A stretch of DNA of 7,707 nt from Acidaminococcus fermentans (GCA_004555735.1 SFHH01000100.1:1-7707); one strand, 5' to 3'. Positions 1 to 6,547 are shown, counted from the first letter of the stretch. Program-made: numbers and translations. The notes: generated by a model not told the origin, from the letters alone.

Positions 1-1
1 G

Positions 2-67
2 GTCCAACAGGAATTCTTCCTGGGGGCAGGGCTGATCGCCCTGAGCTGTGTGGTGCGGAAGCAGTGA
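2..67 (+). CDS. C-terminal end of a probable membrane transporter (partial)
   Basis: An open frame enters from the left edge and stops at TGA 65-67. Only 21 residues are visible, reading VQQEFFLGAGLIALSCVVRKQ. The pattern is a short polar stretch, one hydrophobic helix starting with Leu-Gly-Ala-Gly-Leu-Ile, and a basic tail. This is how many drug/metabolite (EamA-type) transporters end, where the last helix begins with a similar Gly-rich motif. The membrane-protein reading is reasonable; the family is a guess from a very short tail. No convincing terminator follows: the hairpin at 92-108 has no T tract. Confidence 0.5.
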   Translation, partial: VQQEFFLGAGLIALSCVVRKQ

Positions 68-82
68 AAGTATCAGCAAGAA

Positions 83-214
83 GTCAGACCCGGCCCCTGA
101 AAGGGGCCTTGAGACGTCAGATGTCAGTTTTGTCCGGGTTGTCCGGCTTAGCCAGGACCATTATGCTTATTGCGGGCAAGCTGACGTCTGATTTCTGACA
201 GGCCCGTCAGGGCC
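83..214. repeat. Inverted intergenic repeat with 7-base period and outer hairpins
   Basis: The left half has a hairpin at 92-108 (ggcccct / aggggcc, 3-base loop), then the words gacgtca (113-119) and gatgtca (120-126). A further gtcagac lies at 83-89. The right half, read on the minus strand, has a hairpin at 201-214 (ggccc / gggcc, GTCA loop), then gtcagaa, atcagac and gtcag in 7-base steps back to 181. The 9-mer agacgtcag (112-120) is an exact reverse complement of 181-189. The centre (128-180) shows no coding potential. The same design recurs at 6349-6615, so I read this as a dispersed repeat element and not as a gene-specific operator. Its origin is unknown. Confidence 0.6.
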
Positions 215-218
215 GGAT

Positions 219-246
219 CTGACAGCTTGACCGGTCGTGGTATAAT
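219..246 (+). promoter_or_regulatory. Promoter of the FMN reductase-like gene
   Basis: A -35 box ctgaca (219-224, 5 of 6 consensus bases) is separated by 16 bases from a perfect -10 box TATAAT (241-246). A TG at 238-239 makes it an extended -10. Transcription should start near 253, leaving a leader of about 40 bases. The promoter lies a few bases beyond the right end of the inverted repeat element. Confidence 0.8.
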
Positions 247-290
247 AAATATGTATCAAAAAATATTACATTTCAAAGGAGACGGATGGA

Positions 291-872
291 ATGAAAGTAT
301 TACTGCTCAACGGCAGCCGGCGGGAAAACGGCTGCACTTATACAGCCCTGTCCCTGGTGGCCAAGGAACTGGAAAAAGCCGGGATCGATACGGAGATCGT
401 CTATATCGGCCTCAATGCCGTGAACGGGAAGTTGGATGAGCTGGTGAAGGAATGTGCCACCAAGATGAAAGAAGCAGACGGGCTGGTCATCGGTTCCCCG
501 GTGTATTACGCTTCTCCCACCGGAGAGATCCAGGTGTTCCTGGACCGGTTCGCTGGAGTGGCGGGGGCCGATATGCGTCTGAAACCGGCGGCAGCCATCG
601 CTTCTGCCCGGAGAGCTGGCACCAGCACCACATTGGATGTGCTGAACAAATACCTGATGTACAATGAAATGCCGGTGGTGTCTTCCAATTACTGGAACAT
701 GGTCCATGGGAGCAAGCCGGAAGATGTGCTCCAGGACAAGGAAGGCGTCCAGATCATGGAAACCCTGGGGAAGAACATGGCCTGGCTGCTGCAATGTCTG
801 GAAGCCGGCAAAAAAGCAGGGGTGGAAGGACCGGCCAAACCGGTGAAAGTGATGACCAATTTCATCCGCTGA
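291..872 (+). CDS. Flavodoxin-fold NAD(P)H-dependent FMN reductase-like protein
   Basis: A 193-residue soluble protein of the NADPH-dependent FMN reductase / flavodoxin-like fold superfamily, expected to bind FMN and pass electrons from NAD(P)H to an unknown acceptor in the cytoplasm. The FMN phosphate-binding loop is visible as NGSRRENGCTYTAL (7-20). The second FMN-contacting segment is GSPVYYASPTG (68-78), followed by FLDRF. The conserved SARRAGT (105-111) and NYWNMVHG (133-140) segments are also present. Family members of this type usually carry a Cys-rich insert (about CxxCxxC) after the second strand. Here the chain runs directly from YIGLNAVNG (38-46) to LDELVKECATKMKEADG, so the insert is missing. 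The start is set by AAAGGAG at 275-281, 9 bases before the ATG. The gene has its own promoter, and no terminator separates it from the tRNA downstream. Family assignment is firm; the substrate is unknown. Confidence 0.9.
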   Translation: MKVLLLNGSRRENGCTYTALSLVAKELEKAGIDTEIVYIGLNAVNGKLDELVKECATKMKEADGLVIGSPVYYASPTGEIQVFLDRFAGVAGADMRLKPAAAIASARRAGTSTTLDVLNKYLMYNEMPVVSSNYWNMVHGSKPEDVLQDKEGVQIMETLGKNMAWLLQCLEAGKKAGVEGPAKPVKVMTNFIR

Positions 873-891
873 AAAAAATCCAAAAAAGTGC

Positions 892-920
892 TTGACGGCT
901 CCTGATATTTGCCGTATAAT
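892..920 (+). promoter_or_regulatory. Promoter of tRNA-Pro
   Basis: A -35 box TTGACG (892-897) and a perfect -10 TATAAT (915-920) are separated by an ideal 17 bases. Transcription would start near 927, only a few bases before the mature tRNA 5' end at 933, so 5' processing by RNase P would remove a very short leader. It lies 19 bases after the preceding stop codon. Confidence 0.9.
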
Positions 921-932
921 AGCTCTTGTGTT

Positions 933-1009
933 CGGGGCGTAGCGCAGTTTGGTAGCGCGCTTCCTTGGGGTGGAAGAGGTCGTGAGTTCGAATCTCGCCG
1001 CTCCGACCA
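933..1009 (+). tRNA. tRNA-Pro (anticodon GGG)
   Basis: A full cloverleaf of 77 bases including an encoded CCA (1007-1009). The acceptor stem pairs cggggcg (933-939) with cgctccg (999-1005), with one G-U. The D stem is gcgc/gcgc. The anticodon stem pairs cttcc (960-964) with ggaag (972-976) around the loop ttggggt, giving anticodon GGG at 967-969, which reads CCC and CCU proline codons. The T arm is gtgag-ttcgaat-ctcgc. The discriminator base is A1006. It is a single-gene unit with its own promoter and terminator. Confidence 0.97.
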
Positions 1010-1022
1010 TTTAATCGAACGG

Positions 1023-1055
1023 AACGCCACAAAGGTCAGCTTTGTGGCGTTTTTT
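1023..1055 (+). terminator. Intrinsic terminator after tRNA-Pro
   Basis: A perfect 11-base-pair stem (acgccacaaag 1024-1034 with ctttgtggcgt 1040-1050), a 5-base loop and a run of six T (1050-1055) form a textbook Rho-independent terminator, 14 bases after the tRNA 3' end. It separates the tRNA from the prfC transcript. Confidence 0.93.
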
Positions 1056-1080
1056 CATATGTAAAAGCTGCTGGGGACAG

Positions 1081-1109
1081 GTGACCGGATCCGGCAGCCA
1101 TGCTATAAT
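1081..1109 (+). promoter_or_regulatory. Promoter of prfC operon
   Basis: A perfect -10 TATAAT (1104-1109) is preceded by TG at 1101-1102 (extended -10). A weak -35 gtgacc (1081-1086, 4 of 6) lies 17 bases upstream. A 10-base palindrome, ccggatccgg (1085-1094), overlaps the end of the -35 box and the spacer. Predicted transcription start is near 1116, leaving a leader of about 48 bases. Confidence 0.75.
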
Positions 1110-1147
1110 TATCATGGAAATCTTTGAGCCAATCGTAAGTTGAGTAC

Positions 1148-1153
1148 AGGAGG
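1148..1153 (+). promoter_or_regulatory. Ribosome binding site fixing the prfC start
   Basis: AGGAGG lies 10 bases before the ATG at 1164. Two other in-frame starts, TTG at 1140 and ATG at 1155, are ruled out: the first is upstream of this site and the second is one base after it. Confidence 0.85.
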
Positions 1154-1163
1154 AATGCCTTGC

Positions 1164-2774
1164 ATGTCTGAGCTGCAGGATAAAATCGCGAAAAGAAGGA
1201 CCTTTGCCATTATTTCTCATCCGGATGCCGGGAAGACCACGCTGACGGAGAAGTTATTGCTCTATGGAGGGGCCATCCATCTGGCTGGTTCCGTGAAATC
1301 CCGGAAAGCCAATAAACATGCCGTCTCGGACTGGATGGAAATCGAAAAACAGAGAGGGATCTCTGTCACCTCTTCGGTACTGCAGTTCGATTATGACGGG
1401 TACCGGGTGAATATCCTGGATACCCCGGGGCACCAGGACTTCTCAGAAGATACCTACCGGACCTTGATCGCTGCCGACAGCGCCGTGATGCTGATCGATG
1501 CGGCCAAAGGGGTGGAACCCCAGACCAAGAAGCTGTTCTGGGTCTGCCACCGGAGGAAACTGCCCATCTTCACTTTTGTGAACAAATTGGACCGGTACGG
1601 CCGGGCTCCTATGGATCTGATGGACGAAATCGAAAAGGTGCTGCACATCAACGCCTATCCCATCAACTGGCCCATCGGCACGGACGGCCACTACATCGGG
1701 GTCTACGACCGGCTGAAGAAGCAGGTAGAACTGTTCGACAATGACAGCAGCCACGGCTCCAAGATCCTGAAGAGCACCACCGGCAGCCTGGACGACCCGG
1801 CCATCCGGGATGCCATCGGAGAAGCCAATCTCCAGACCCTGATGGACGATATCGAACTCCTGGATATGGCTGGGGATGAATTCGATCTGGAAAAAGTCGA
1901 TGCAGGGGAACTGACACCCATGTTCTTCGGGTCTGCCATGACCAACTTCGGGGTCCGGAGCTTCCTGGAGAAGTTCTTGGAACTGTCTCCGGAACCCCAG
2001 CCTCGGAAACTGAAGGACGGGGGTGTGGTGAATCCCGGCGACGAAGATTTCACAGCCTTTATCTTCAAAATCCAGGCCAATATGAACCCGGCCCACCGGG
2101 ACCGGATCTCCTTTATGCGGATCTGTTCCGGGGTGTTCGAAAAGGGGATGACCGTCTGGCATGTCCAGGGACAGAAACCGGTGAAACTGGCCCAGCCCCA
2201 GCAGTTCATGGCCCAGGAGAGGACCACGGTGGAGAAAGCTTATCCTGGGGACATCATCGGGGTGTTCGATCCAGGGATCTTCACTATCGGGGATACCCTG
2301 TGCAATGAGAAACACCCGGTGCAGTTCGAGGATTTTCCCATTTTCCCGCCGGAAATCTTCGCCAAGGTCCAGCCCAAGGATTCCATGAAACGGAAGCAGT
2401 TCGAGAAGGGCATCGTCCAGCTGGCCCAGGAAGGGGCCATCCAGGTGTTCCGGCAGAAGGATATCGGGATGGAAAGCTTCGTGGTGGGTGTGGTAGGCGT
2501 GTTGCAGCTGGAAGTATTGGAATACCGGCTGCTGAACGAATACAACGCCAAACTGCTCATGGACCAGCTGCCTTATTCGGTGGCCCGGTGGGTCTACGCA
2601 GACGATCCGGAACTGATCCGGAACATCAAGGGCCTGGATAATGGGATGCTGGTGTACGATAAACTAGACCGTCCTGTGGTGCTGGTCTCCAACGAATGGA
2701 ACTTGAACTGGATCCTGGAACGGAACCCGGGAATCAATTTCACCCAGGTGCCCAGCGAAGCAAGGGCGATTTAA
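1164..2774 (+). CDS. prfC: Peptide chain release factor 3 (RF3)
   Basis: A 536-residue translational GTPase (E. coli RF3 is 529). In the cytoplasm it binds the ribosome after peptide release and uses GTP to remove RF1 or RF2. All G-domain motifs are visible: G1 SHPDAGKT (18-25), G2 region QRGISVTSS (63-71), G3 DTPGH (86-90), G4 NKLD (140-143) and G5 GSA (256-258). The G1 spelling SHPDAGKT, the DWMEIEKQRGIS stretch and the post-DTPGH sequence QDFSEDTYRTL are characteristic of RF3 and separate it from EF-G and tetracycline-resistance proteins. Domains II and III follow to the end with no break. The start is ATG 1164, positioned by the upstream AGGAGG. The glycosyltransferase gene begins 12 bases after the stop, so the two are almost certainly co-transcribed. 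Confidence 0.97.
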   Translation: MSELQDKIAKRRTFAIISHPDAGKTTLTEKLLLYGGAIHLAGSVKSRKANKHAVSDWMEIEKQRGISVTSSVLQFDYDGYRVNILDTPGHQDFSEDTYRTLIAADSAVMLIDAAKGVEPQTKKLFWVCHRRKLPIFTFVNKLDRYGRAPMDLMDEIEKVLHINAYPINWPIGTDGHYIGVYDRLKKQVELFDNDSSHGSKILKSTTGSLDDPAIRDAIGEANLQTLMDDIELLDMAGDEFDLEKVDAGELTPMFFGSAMTNFGVRSFLEKFLELSPEPQPRKLKDGGVVNPGDEDFTAFIFKIQANMNPAHRDRISFMRICSGVFEKGMTVWHVQGQKPVKLAQPQQFMAQERTTVEKAYPGDIIGVFDPGIFTIGDTLCNEKHPVQFEDFPIFPPEIFAKVQPKDSMKRKQFEKGIVQLAQEGAIQVFRQKDIGMESFVVGVVGVLQLEVLEYRLLNEYNAKLLMDQLPYSVARWVYADDPELIRNIKGLDNGMLVYDKLDRPVVLVSNEWNLNWILERNPGINFTQVPSEARAI

Positions 2775-2786
2775 GGAGCTGAATAT

Positions 2787-3530
2787 ATGGACAACAAGAA
2801 ATCTGCCATGGATATCCTGGGGGTCCCGGTGACGCCTTTCTCCATGGCAGAAGCGGTAGCCTGGCTCATGGACCGGGTGGAGCAGGAACAGCCTACCCAG
2901 GTGGTCACGGCCAATGCAGAGATCATCATGATGGCCCAGAAGCTGCCGGCTTACAAGGCATTGTTGGAGAAGACGGATTTAATCCTGGCTGACGGGGCCG
3001 GCACCGTATGGGCCGGGCGGACTCTGGGGCACCAGGTGCCGGAACGAGTGGCCGGTTTCGATCTGTTCCTGGAGCTCCTGAAAGACGGAGCCCGGCGGGG
3101 GACAAGATTCTTCCTGTTCGGTGCTGCTCCGGGAATCGCCGAAGCGGCAGCCAAGAAAGCCGAAGAGATCGCTCCCGGGGTCCAGATCGTGGGCACCCGG
3201 AACGGCTATTTCACCCAGGCCGACGAACCGGAGATCATCCAGCAGATCAACGGAAGCGGCGCCCAGGTACTTTTCGCTGCCCTGGGAGCCCCCAAACAGG
3301 AGTTCTGGCTGGAAGAACACCGGGATGCCCTGAAGCCGGCCCTGCGGGTAGGCTTAGGGGGCAGCTTCGACGTGCTGGCCGGCAAGATGGAACGGGCCCC
3401 CAAGTGGATGCAGGAAGCGTCCCTGGAATGGCTGTTCCGGTTGTACAAGCAGCCCAGCCGCCTGGGCCGGATGATGGCCCTGCCCCAGTTCGTGGTGAAG
3501 GTGCTGGAATACAAACATTGCCATAAATGA
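2787..3530 (+). CDS. WecG/TagA/CpsF family glycosyltransferase
   Basis: A 247-residue enzyme of the GT26 family. Characterised members move N-acetylmannosamine (TagA) or N-acetylmannosaminuronate (WecG) from a UDP-sugar onto undecaprenyl-diphosphate-GlcNAc at the inner face of the membrane, an early step in wall teichoic acid or surface glycan synthesis. Visible signatures are TANAEI (41-46), ADGAG (68-72, with D69 matching the proposed catalytic aspartate of TagA), ERVAGFDLF (86-94), GAPKQE (167-172) and VGLGGSFDVLAG (188-199). The C-terminal part (WLFRLYKQPSRLGRM) matches the basic membrane-contacting appendage typical of the family. AAGGAG at 2773-2778 overlaps the prfC stop and lies 8 bases before ATG 2787. 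In a diderm Negativicute a teichoic acid role is unlikely, so an outer polysaccharide is the better guess. The exact sugar cannot be read from the sequence. Confidence 0.9.
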   Translation: MDNKKSAMDILGVPVTPFSMAEAVAWLMDRVEQEQPTQVVTANAEIIMMAQKLPAYKALLEKTDLILADGAGTVWAGRTLGHQVPERVAGFDLFLELLKDGARRGTRFFLFGAAPGIAEAAAKKAEEIAPGVQIVGTRNGYFTQADEPEIIQQINGSGAQVLFAALGAPKQEFWLEEHRDALKPALRVGLGGSFDVLAGKMERAPKWMQEASLEWLFRLYKQPSRLGRMMALPQFVVKVLEYKHCHK

Positions 3531-3606
3531 ACCATGGGGTGTCTGCCCCCACCGTTTCACAGCCGTTCAGAGCCGTCGGACCCAGCGTGGGACCGGGAGG
3601 GAATCT

Positions 3607-3635
3607 TGGACAAAGGAACGGAGATAAGGTATAAT
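3607..3635 (+). promoter_or_regulatory. Promoter of the psd-pssA-glycosyltransferase operon
   Basis: TGGACA (3607-3612, 5 of 6) and a perfect TATAAT (3630-3635) are spaced by 17 bases. Transcription should start near 3642, about 18 bases before the chosen psd start. The rest of the 129-base gap (3531-3606) has no gene, and I see only weak GC-rich pairing there, with no clear terminator for the preceding operon. Some readthrough is possible. Confidence 0.8.
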
Positions 3636-3647
3636 GAAACGATGGGT

Positions 3648-3652
3648 GGAGG
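3648..3652 (+). promoter_or_regulatory. Ribosome binding site fixing a GTG start for psd
   Basis: GGAGG lies 7 bases before GTG 3660. The in-frame ATG 3642 falls at the predicted transcription start and has no usable upstream site. The in-frame ATG 3534 lies upstream of the promoter. This favours GTG 3660. Confidence 0.75.
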
Positions 3653-3659
3653 TGAAGTC

Positions 3660-4307
3660 GTGACGAAATACAAATATAGAGTTGTCAAAGAAGGTTATCC
3701 TTTCATTGGGACCATGCTGGCCGTGGCTGTACTGGCCGGGTACGTGGCCGGGCCGGTATTTGCCGTGGCTCCGGTGGTCCTGATGGTTTATTTCATCTAT
3801 TTCTTCCGGAACCGGGTGCTGGATGTGAAGCAGGATCCTGATATCCTGTATTCCCCGGCGGACGGCACGGTGATGGGAGTGGAAGAATTTTTCGATAAAG
3901 AATTCCTCAACGAACCTGCCAAAAAAGTGACGATCTTCCTGTCCGTATTCAATGTGCATACCAACCGGTCGCCCATGACCGGACTGATCAAGTATATGCG
4001 CTATACCTGCGGAGGGTATGAACCGGCTTTCAAGGATTCAGCCCCGGTGGTGAATGAGCGGATGGCCATCGGCCTGGACAACGGCACCAACCGGATCCTG
4101 GTGATCCAGATCGCCGGCATCCTGGCCCGCCGGATCGTATCCTGGACCAGCTTGGGCAGCCGGCTGAAACAGGGCGAATGCTATGGGATGATCAAGTTCG
4201 GGTCCTGCACGGAACTAGTGGTCCCTCGTTCGGTGGAAATCATGGTGCGCAAGGGAGACAAAGTGCAGGGCGGCATCAGTATCATCGGGAGGCAGAGAGC
4301 AGAATGA
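3660..4307 (+). CDS. psd: Phosphatidylserine decarboxylase proenzyme
   Basis: A 215-residue proenzyme of the short PSD class. It decarboxylates phosphatidylserine to phosphatidylethanolamine at the membrane using a pyruvoyl group made by self-cleavage. The N-terminus carries a hydrophobic hairpin-like region (about 13-49). The charge-relay residues are visible: Asp68 in SPADG (65-69) and His100 in NVHTNRSP (98-105). Self-cleavage is expected between Gly181 and Ser182 in IKFGSCTEL, leaving a large beta chain and a small alpha chain of about 34 residues whose new N-terminal serine becomes the pyruvoyl group. The residue after the serine is Cys. The start is GTG 3660, set by GGAGG at 3648-3652, and the length fits the family. 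Its stop overlaps the pssA start (ATGA), so the next step of the pathway is translationally coupled. Assignment is firm; the exact start is slightly uncertain. Confidence 0.95.
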   Translation: MTKYKYRVVKEGYPFIGTMLAVAVLAGYVAGPVFAVAPVVLMVYFIYFFRNRVLDVKQDPDILYSPADGTVMGVEEFFDKEFLNEPAKKVTIFLSVFNVHTNRSPMTGLIKYMRYTCGGYEPAFKDSAPVVNERMAIGLDNGTNRILVIQIAGILARRIVSWTSLGSRLKQGECYGMIKFGSCTELVVPRSVEIMVRKGDKVQGGISIIGRQRAE

Positions 4308-4993
4308 ACTACAAACGCATGGTCCCCAACAGCATCAGTGGCCTGAGCCAGATGCTGGGACTCATTTCCATTTATCTGTCCATGGAGAAAAGCTTCAACC
4401 TGGCAGCGATTTTCATCATCCTGGCCATCCTGGCCGATTCCTGTGACGGCCGTGCCGCCCGGGCCCTGGGGGTCAGCGGACCTTTCGGCGTGGAAATGGA
4501 TTCCCTCTGCGATGTGTGTTCCTTCGGGATGGCGCCTGCCGTACTGATCTATACTTATTCCCTCCAGCAGCTGGGCGTGCCTGGGATGATCATCTCCGGC
4601 CTCTTTGCCTTCGGGGCAGCCATGCGGCTGGCTCGGTTCAATGTGAACGTCACGGCCATCCACGGGTATTTCCAGGGGATGCCGGCGCCGGCCGGGGCCT
4701 GCGTCATCGTCACCTTCGTTTTGGGCGGGATGCAGATCAGCCCGCTGCTCACGGCCCTGCTCACCGTAGCCGTGGCCTGCCTCATGTACAGCGATGTGAA
4801 GTATCCGGATTTCAAGGGCCATGGGAACCCTCTGTTCCGGGTGCCGGTGATCATCGCCTTCATCCTGGGGGCCCTGGTGCTCTGGAGCGATGTGAAGGCC
4901 TGGCCTTTTGTGATCATGTTCACCTATACCCTCTGCGGGGTACTCAATGCTGTGTATGTGAAAATAACGGGGAAACAGGCCGTCTTTAAATAA
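4304..4993 (+). CDS. pssA: CDP-diacylglycerol--serine O-phosphatidyltransferase
   Basis: A 229-residue integral membrane enzyme that joins CDP-diacylglycerol and L-serine to give phosphatidylserine, the substrate of the neighbouring Psd. The CDP-alcohol phosphatidyltransferase signature is complete: Asp45, Asp48-Gly49, Ala52-Arg53, Gly62, Asp66 and Asp70, with exact spacing (DxxDGxxAR, eight residues, GxxxDxxxD). Roughly six to eight hydrophobic segments cover the rest, ending in a short basic tail (KITGKQAVFK). The opening MNYKRMVPNSISGLSQMLGLISI matches how serine-specific members begin. The frame extends upstream to 4178, but that part overlaps psd and is non-hydrophobic, so ATG 4304 is preferred. 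The ATG overlaps the psd stop by four bases, and translation probably depends on coupling. The pair supplies phosphatidylethanolamine, expected to be a major lipid. Confidence 0.95.
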   Translation: MNYKRMVPNSISGLSQMLGLISIYLSMEKSFNLAAIFIILAILADSCDGRAARALGVSGPFGVEMDSLCDVCSFGMAPAVLIYTYSLQQLGVPGMIISGLFAFGAAMRLARFNVNVTAIHGYFQGMPAPAGACVIVTFVLGGMQISPLLTALLTVAVACLMYSDVKYPDFKGHGNPLFRVPVIIAFILGALVLWSDVKAWPFVIMFTYTLCGVLNAVYVKITGKQAVFK

Positions 4994-5015
4994 GAGGAGG
5001 AAGCTAGAGGTTTTT

Positions 5016-6302
5016 ATGAGCACGTATTTTGATATCATCATGGTTCCCCTCCAAGTGCTGATCGTCTTTTTCACCATCTATTATTTCGTGATTTCTCTAT
5101 TCGGTATCCTGCCCCGGAAAAAAGAAAAGAAGATCCTGACTCCCAAAACCACTTTTGCTGTGATCGTCGCTGCCCACAATGAAGAAAAAGTCATCGGAGA
5201 ACTGGTGGAGAACCTCCATATGCTCCGGTATCCCGATGAACTGTACGATATCTTCGTCATTGCGGACAACTGCAAGGATCATACGGCAGCCGTGGCCCGG
5301 GAAGCGGGCGCCCTGGTATACGAACGGTTCAACCAGGAGGAAGTGGGCAAGGGGTTTGCCCTGGAATGGATGTTCCGGCAGCTGTTCGCGTTGGACCGGC
5401 AGTATGATGCCGTAGCCATCTTCGATGCAGACAACCTGGTGCACCCGGATTTCCTGAAGGAAATGAACAACCGGTTCTGCAAAGGAGAGAAGCTGATCCA
5501 GGGGTATCTGGATGTGAAGAACCCCAACGACAGCTGGGTCAGCGGCACTTTTGCCATCAACTTCTGGATCGTCAACCATGTGTGGCACCTGGCGAAATAC
5601 ACCATCGGGCTCTCCAGCGTGTTCGGGGGCACCGGTATGGTGATTGCCAAGGAAGTGCTGAAGAAATATGGCTGGAAGGCCACCTGCCTCACAGAAGACA
5701 TGGAATTCACCATGAAATGCCTGCTGGAAGGCATCCCCACCACCTGGTGCCAGGATGCCATCATCTACGACGAAAAGCCCCAGACCTTCAAGGCTTCCTG
5801 GAACCAGCGGAAGCGGTGGGCCCAGGGCCAGTTCGATGTGGCAGGCCGGTATATGGGGAAACTGCTGAAAGAAGGGATCCGGAAGCGGGACATCGTGATC
5901 CTGGATGGGGTCATCGATGTGTTCCAGCCCTATTTTATGCTGATTTCCACCTTCTTCGTGCTCTGCAGCACCATCTATAATTTCGTGCCTTTCTACACCA
6001 ATGTGCTCTATGCCCTGCTGCCCTACCATGTGTGGCAGGTGATCGGGGTAGCCCAGTATCTGATCCCGGCCATCATCTTGTTCAAGATCAACGCAGCGCC
6101 GAAATCCTGGTTCTACACCCTGTTCTATCCGCTCCTGCTCTACAGCTGGGTGCCCATCACCATCCTGGGCTTCCTGCACCGGCATGAGCATGTGTGGAGC
6201 CACACCATCCATACCCGGAGCATCAGCTTCAACGATGTGCTGGTGCCGGAAAGCGCAGAGACCGGACCGAAGCAGATTATTTTGCCGAAAGAGAAGAGAT
6301 GA
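5016..6302 (+). CDS. Membrane-anchored family 2 glycosyltransferase
   Basis: A 428-residue GT2 enzyme with a cellulose/hyaluronan synthase-like layout. One N-terminal membrane segment (about 7-33) is followed by a cytoplasmic GT-A domain and then about three C-terminal membrane segments (roughly 304-325, 338-358, 364-387). Catalytic motifs are intact: AAHNEE (52-57), DNCKD (84-88), DAD (137-139, metal and nucleotide-sugar binding), GGTGMVI (204-210), TED (226-228, catalytic base) and QRKRW (264-268, the Q/RxxRW motif). This motif set suits a processive enzyme, or one using a lipid-linked acceptor. No PilZ domain is seen, so c-di-GMP control is not indicated. It begins 22 bases after pssA, with GAGGAGGAA at 4994-5002 and a second weaker AGAGG at 5006-5010. 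Sharing the phospholipid operon suggests a glycolipid or envelope polysaccharide product, but the sugar and acceptor are unknown. Confidence 0.9.
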   Translation: MSTYFDIIMVPLQVLIVFFTIYYFVISLFGILPRKKEKKILTPKTTFAVIVAAHNEEKVIGELVENLHMLRYPDELYDIFVIADNCKDHTAAVAREAGALVYERFNQEEVGKGFALEWMFRQLFALDRQYDAVAIFDADNLVHPDFLKEMNNRFCKGEKLIQGYLDVKNPNDSWVSGTFAINFWIVNHVWHLAKYTIGLSSVFGGTGMVIAKEVLKKYGWKATCLTEDMEFTMKCLLEGIPTTWCQDAIIYDEKPQTFKASWNQRKRWAQGQFDVAGRYMGKLLKEGIRKRDIVILDGVIDVFQPYFMLISTFFVLCSTIYNFVPFYTNVLYALLPYHVWQVIGVAQYLIPAIILFKINAAPKSWFYTLFYPLLLYSWVPITILGFLHRHEHVWSHTIHTRSISFNDVLVPESAETGPKQIILPKEKR

Positions 6303-6310
6303 GAAAACGG

Positions 6311-6337
6311 GGGTGTTGCACGTTGCGTGTAACACCC
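6311..6337 (+). terminator. Likely intrinsic terminator of the psd operon
   Basis: The stem is gggtgtt-g-cacg (6311-6322) paired with cgtg-t-aacaccc (6326-6337), 12 pairs with one G-U and a 3-base loop, starting 8 bases after the glycosyltransferase stop. The following tctctgtct is pyrimidine-rich but not a pure T run, so termination may be incomplete. Confidence 0.65.
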
Positions 6338-6386
6338 TCTCTGTCTAGGGGCAGCAAAGCTGCCCGTCACTGGTCACTGGCCGATG

Positions 6387-6415
6387 GAAAGAACCCGTGG
6401 CTGGCGGGTTCTTTC
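6387..6415. other. Perfect 11-base-pair hairpin
   Basis: gaaagaacccg (6387-6397) pairs exactly with cgggttctttc (6405-6415) around a 7-base loop. It has no T run on either strand, so it is not a classical terminator. It lies inside the second inverted repeat element. Confidence 0.6.
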
Positions 6416-6522
6416 GAATAAAAATAGGACTATACTTTTCTTTTAATCCGTTGCTTGTCTAGCGTTTTTCTGGAGAAGCAAGGACAAGACAAAGGCGCGT
6501 CCGAGCCAGCATCATACAATGA

Positions 6523-6547
6523 AAGGCAGCCGTAACCCGGCTGCCTT
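6523..6547. terminator. Hairpin, possible terminator
   Basis: aaggcagccg (6523-6532) pairs with cggctgcctt (6538-6547) around a 5-base loop. The plus-strand tail, ccttcg, is only partly T-rich. It may be a weak bidirectional terminator or just a structural part of the repeat element. Confidence 0.4.

Noticed and set aside
92..108. Terminator for the upstream transporter gene
   Set aside because: The hairpin is strong but is followed by ttgagacg, not a T run, and it has a counterpart at 201-214, so it fits better as part of the repeat element.
83..214. CRISPR array
   Set aside because: The repeated units are only 7 bases long and there are no spacers of regular length. The arms are inverted, not direct repeats.
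300..1010. Minus-strand open frame across the reductase and the tRNA
   Set aside because: It runs through a perfect tRNA gene and opposite a clear coding sequence. The peptide at the tRNA end is the familiar spurious product of translating a tRNA antisense.
1443..2315. Long open frame on the minus strand inside prfC (290 residues)
   Set aside because: It lies wholly opposite a well-supported RF3 gene. Its translation is rich in His, Gln, Pro and Asp with no domain pattern, as expected from the antisense of GC-rich coding sequence.
3534..3659. N-terminal extension of psd from ATG 3534
   Set aside because: It would place the start upstream of the promoter at 3607-3635, and the extra residues are Pro/Arg-rich with no similarity to the family.
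4181..5077. Minus-strand open frame of 298 residues opposite psd and pssA
   Set aside because: It has the same antisense composition and spans two real genes with complete active sites.
5097..6335. Minus-strand open frame of 412 residues opposite the family 2 glycosyltransferase
   Set aside because: The translation is dominated by His, Gln, Gly and Pro and lacks recognisable motifs, while the plus strand carries intact catalytic motifs throughout. It is a mirror of codon bias.
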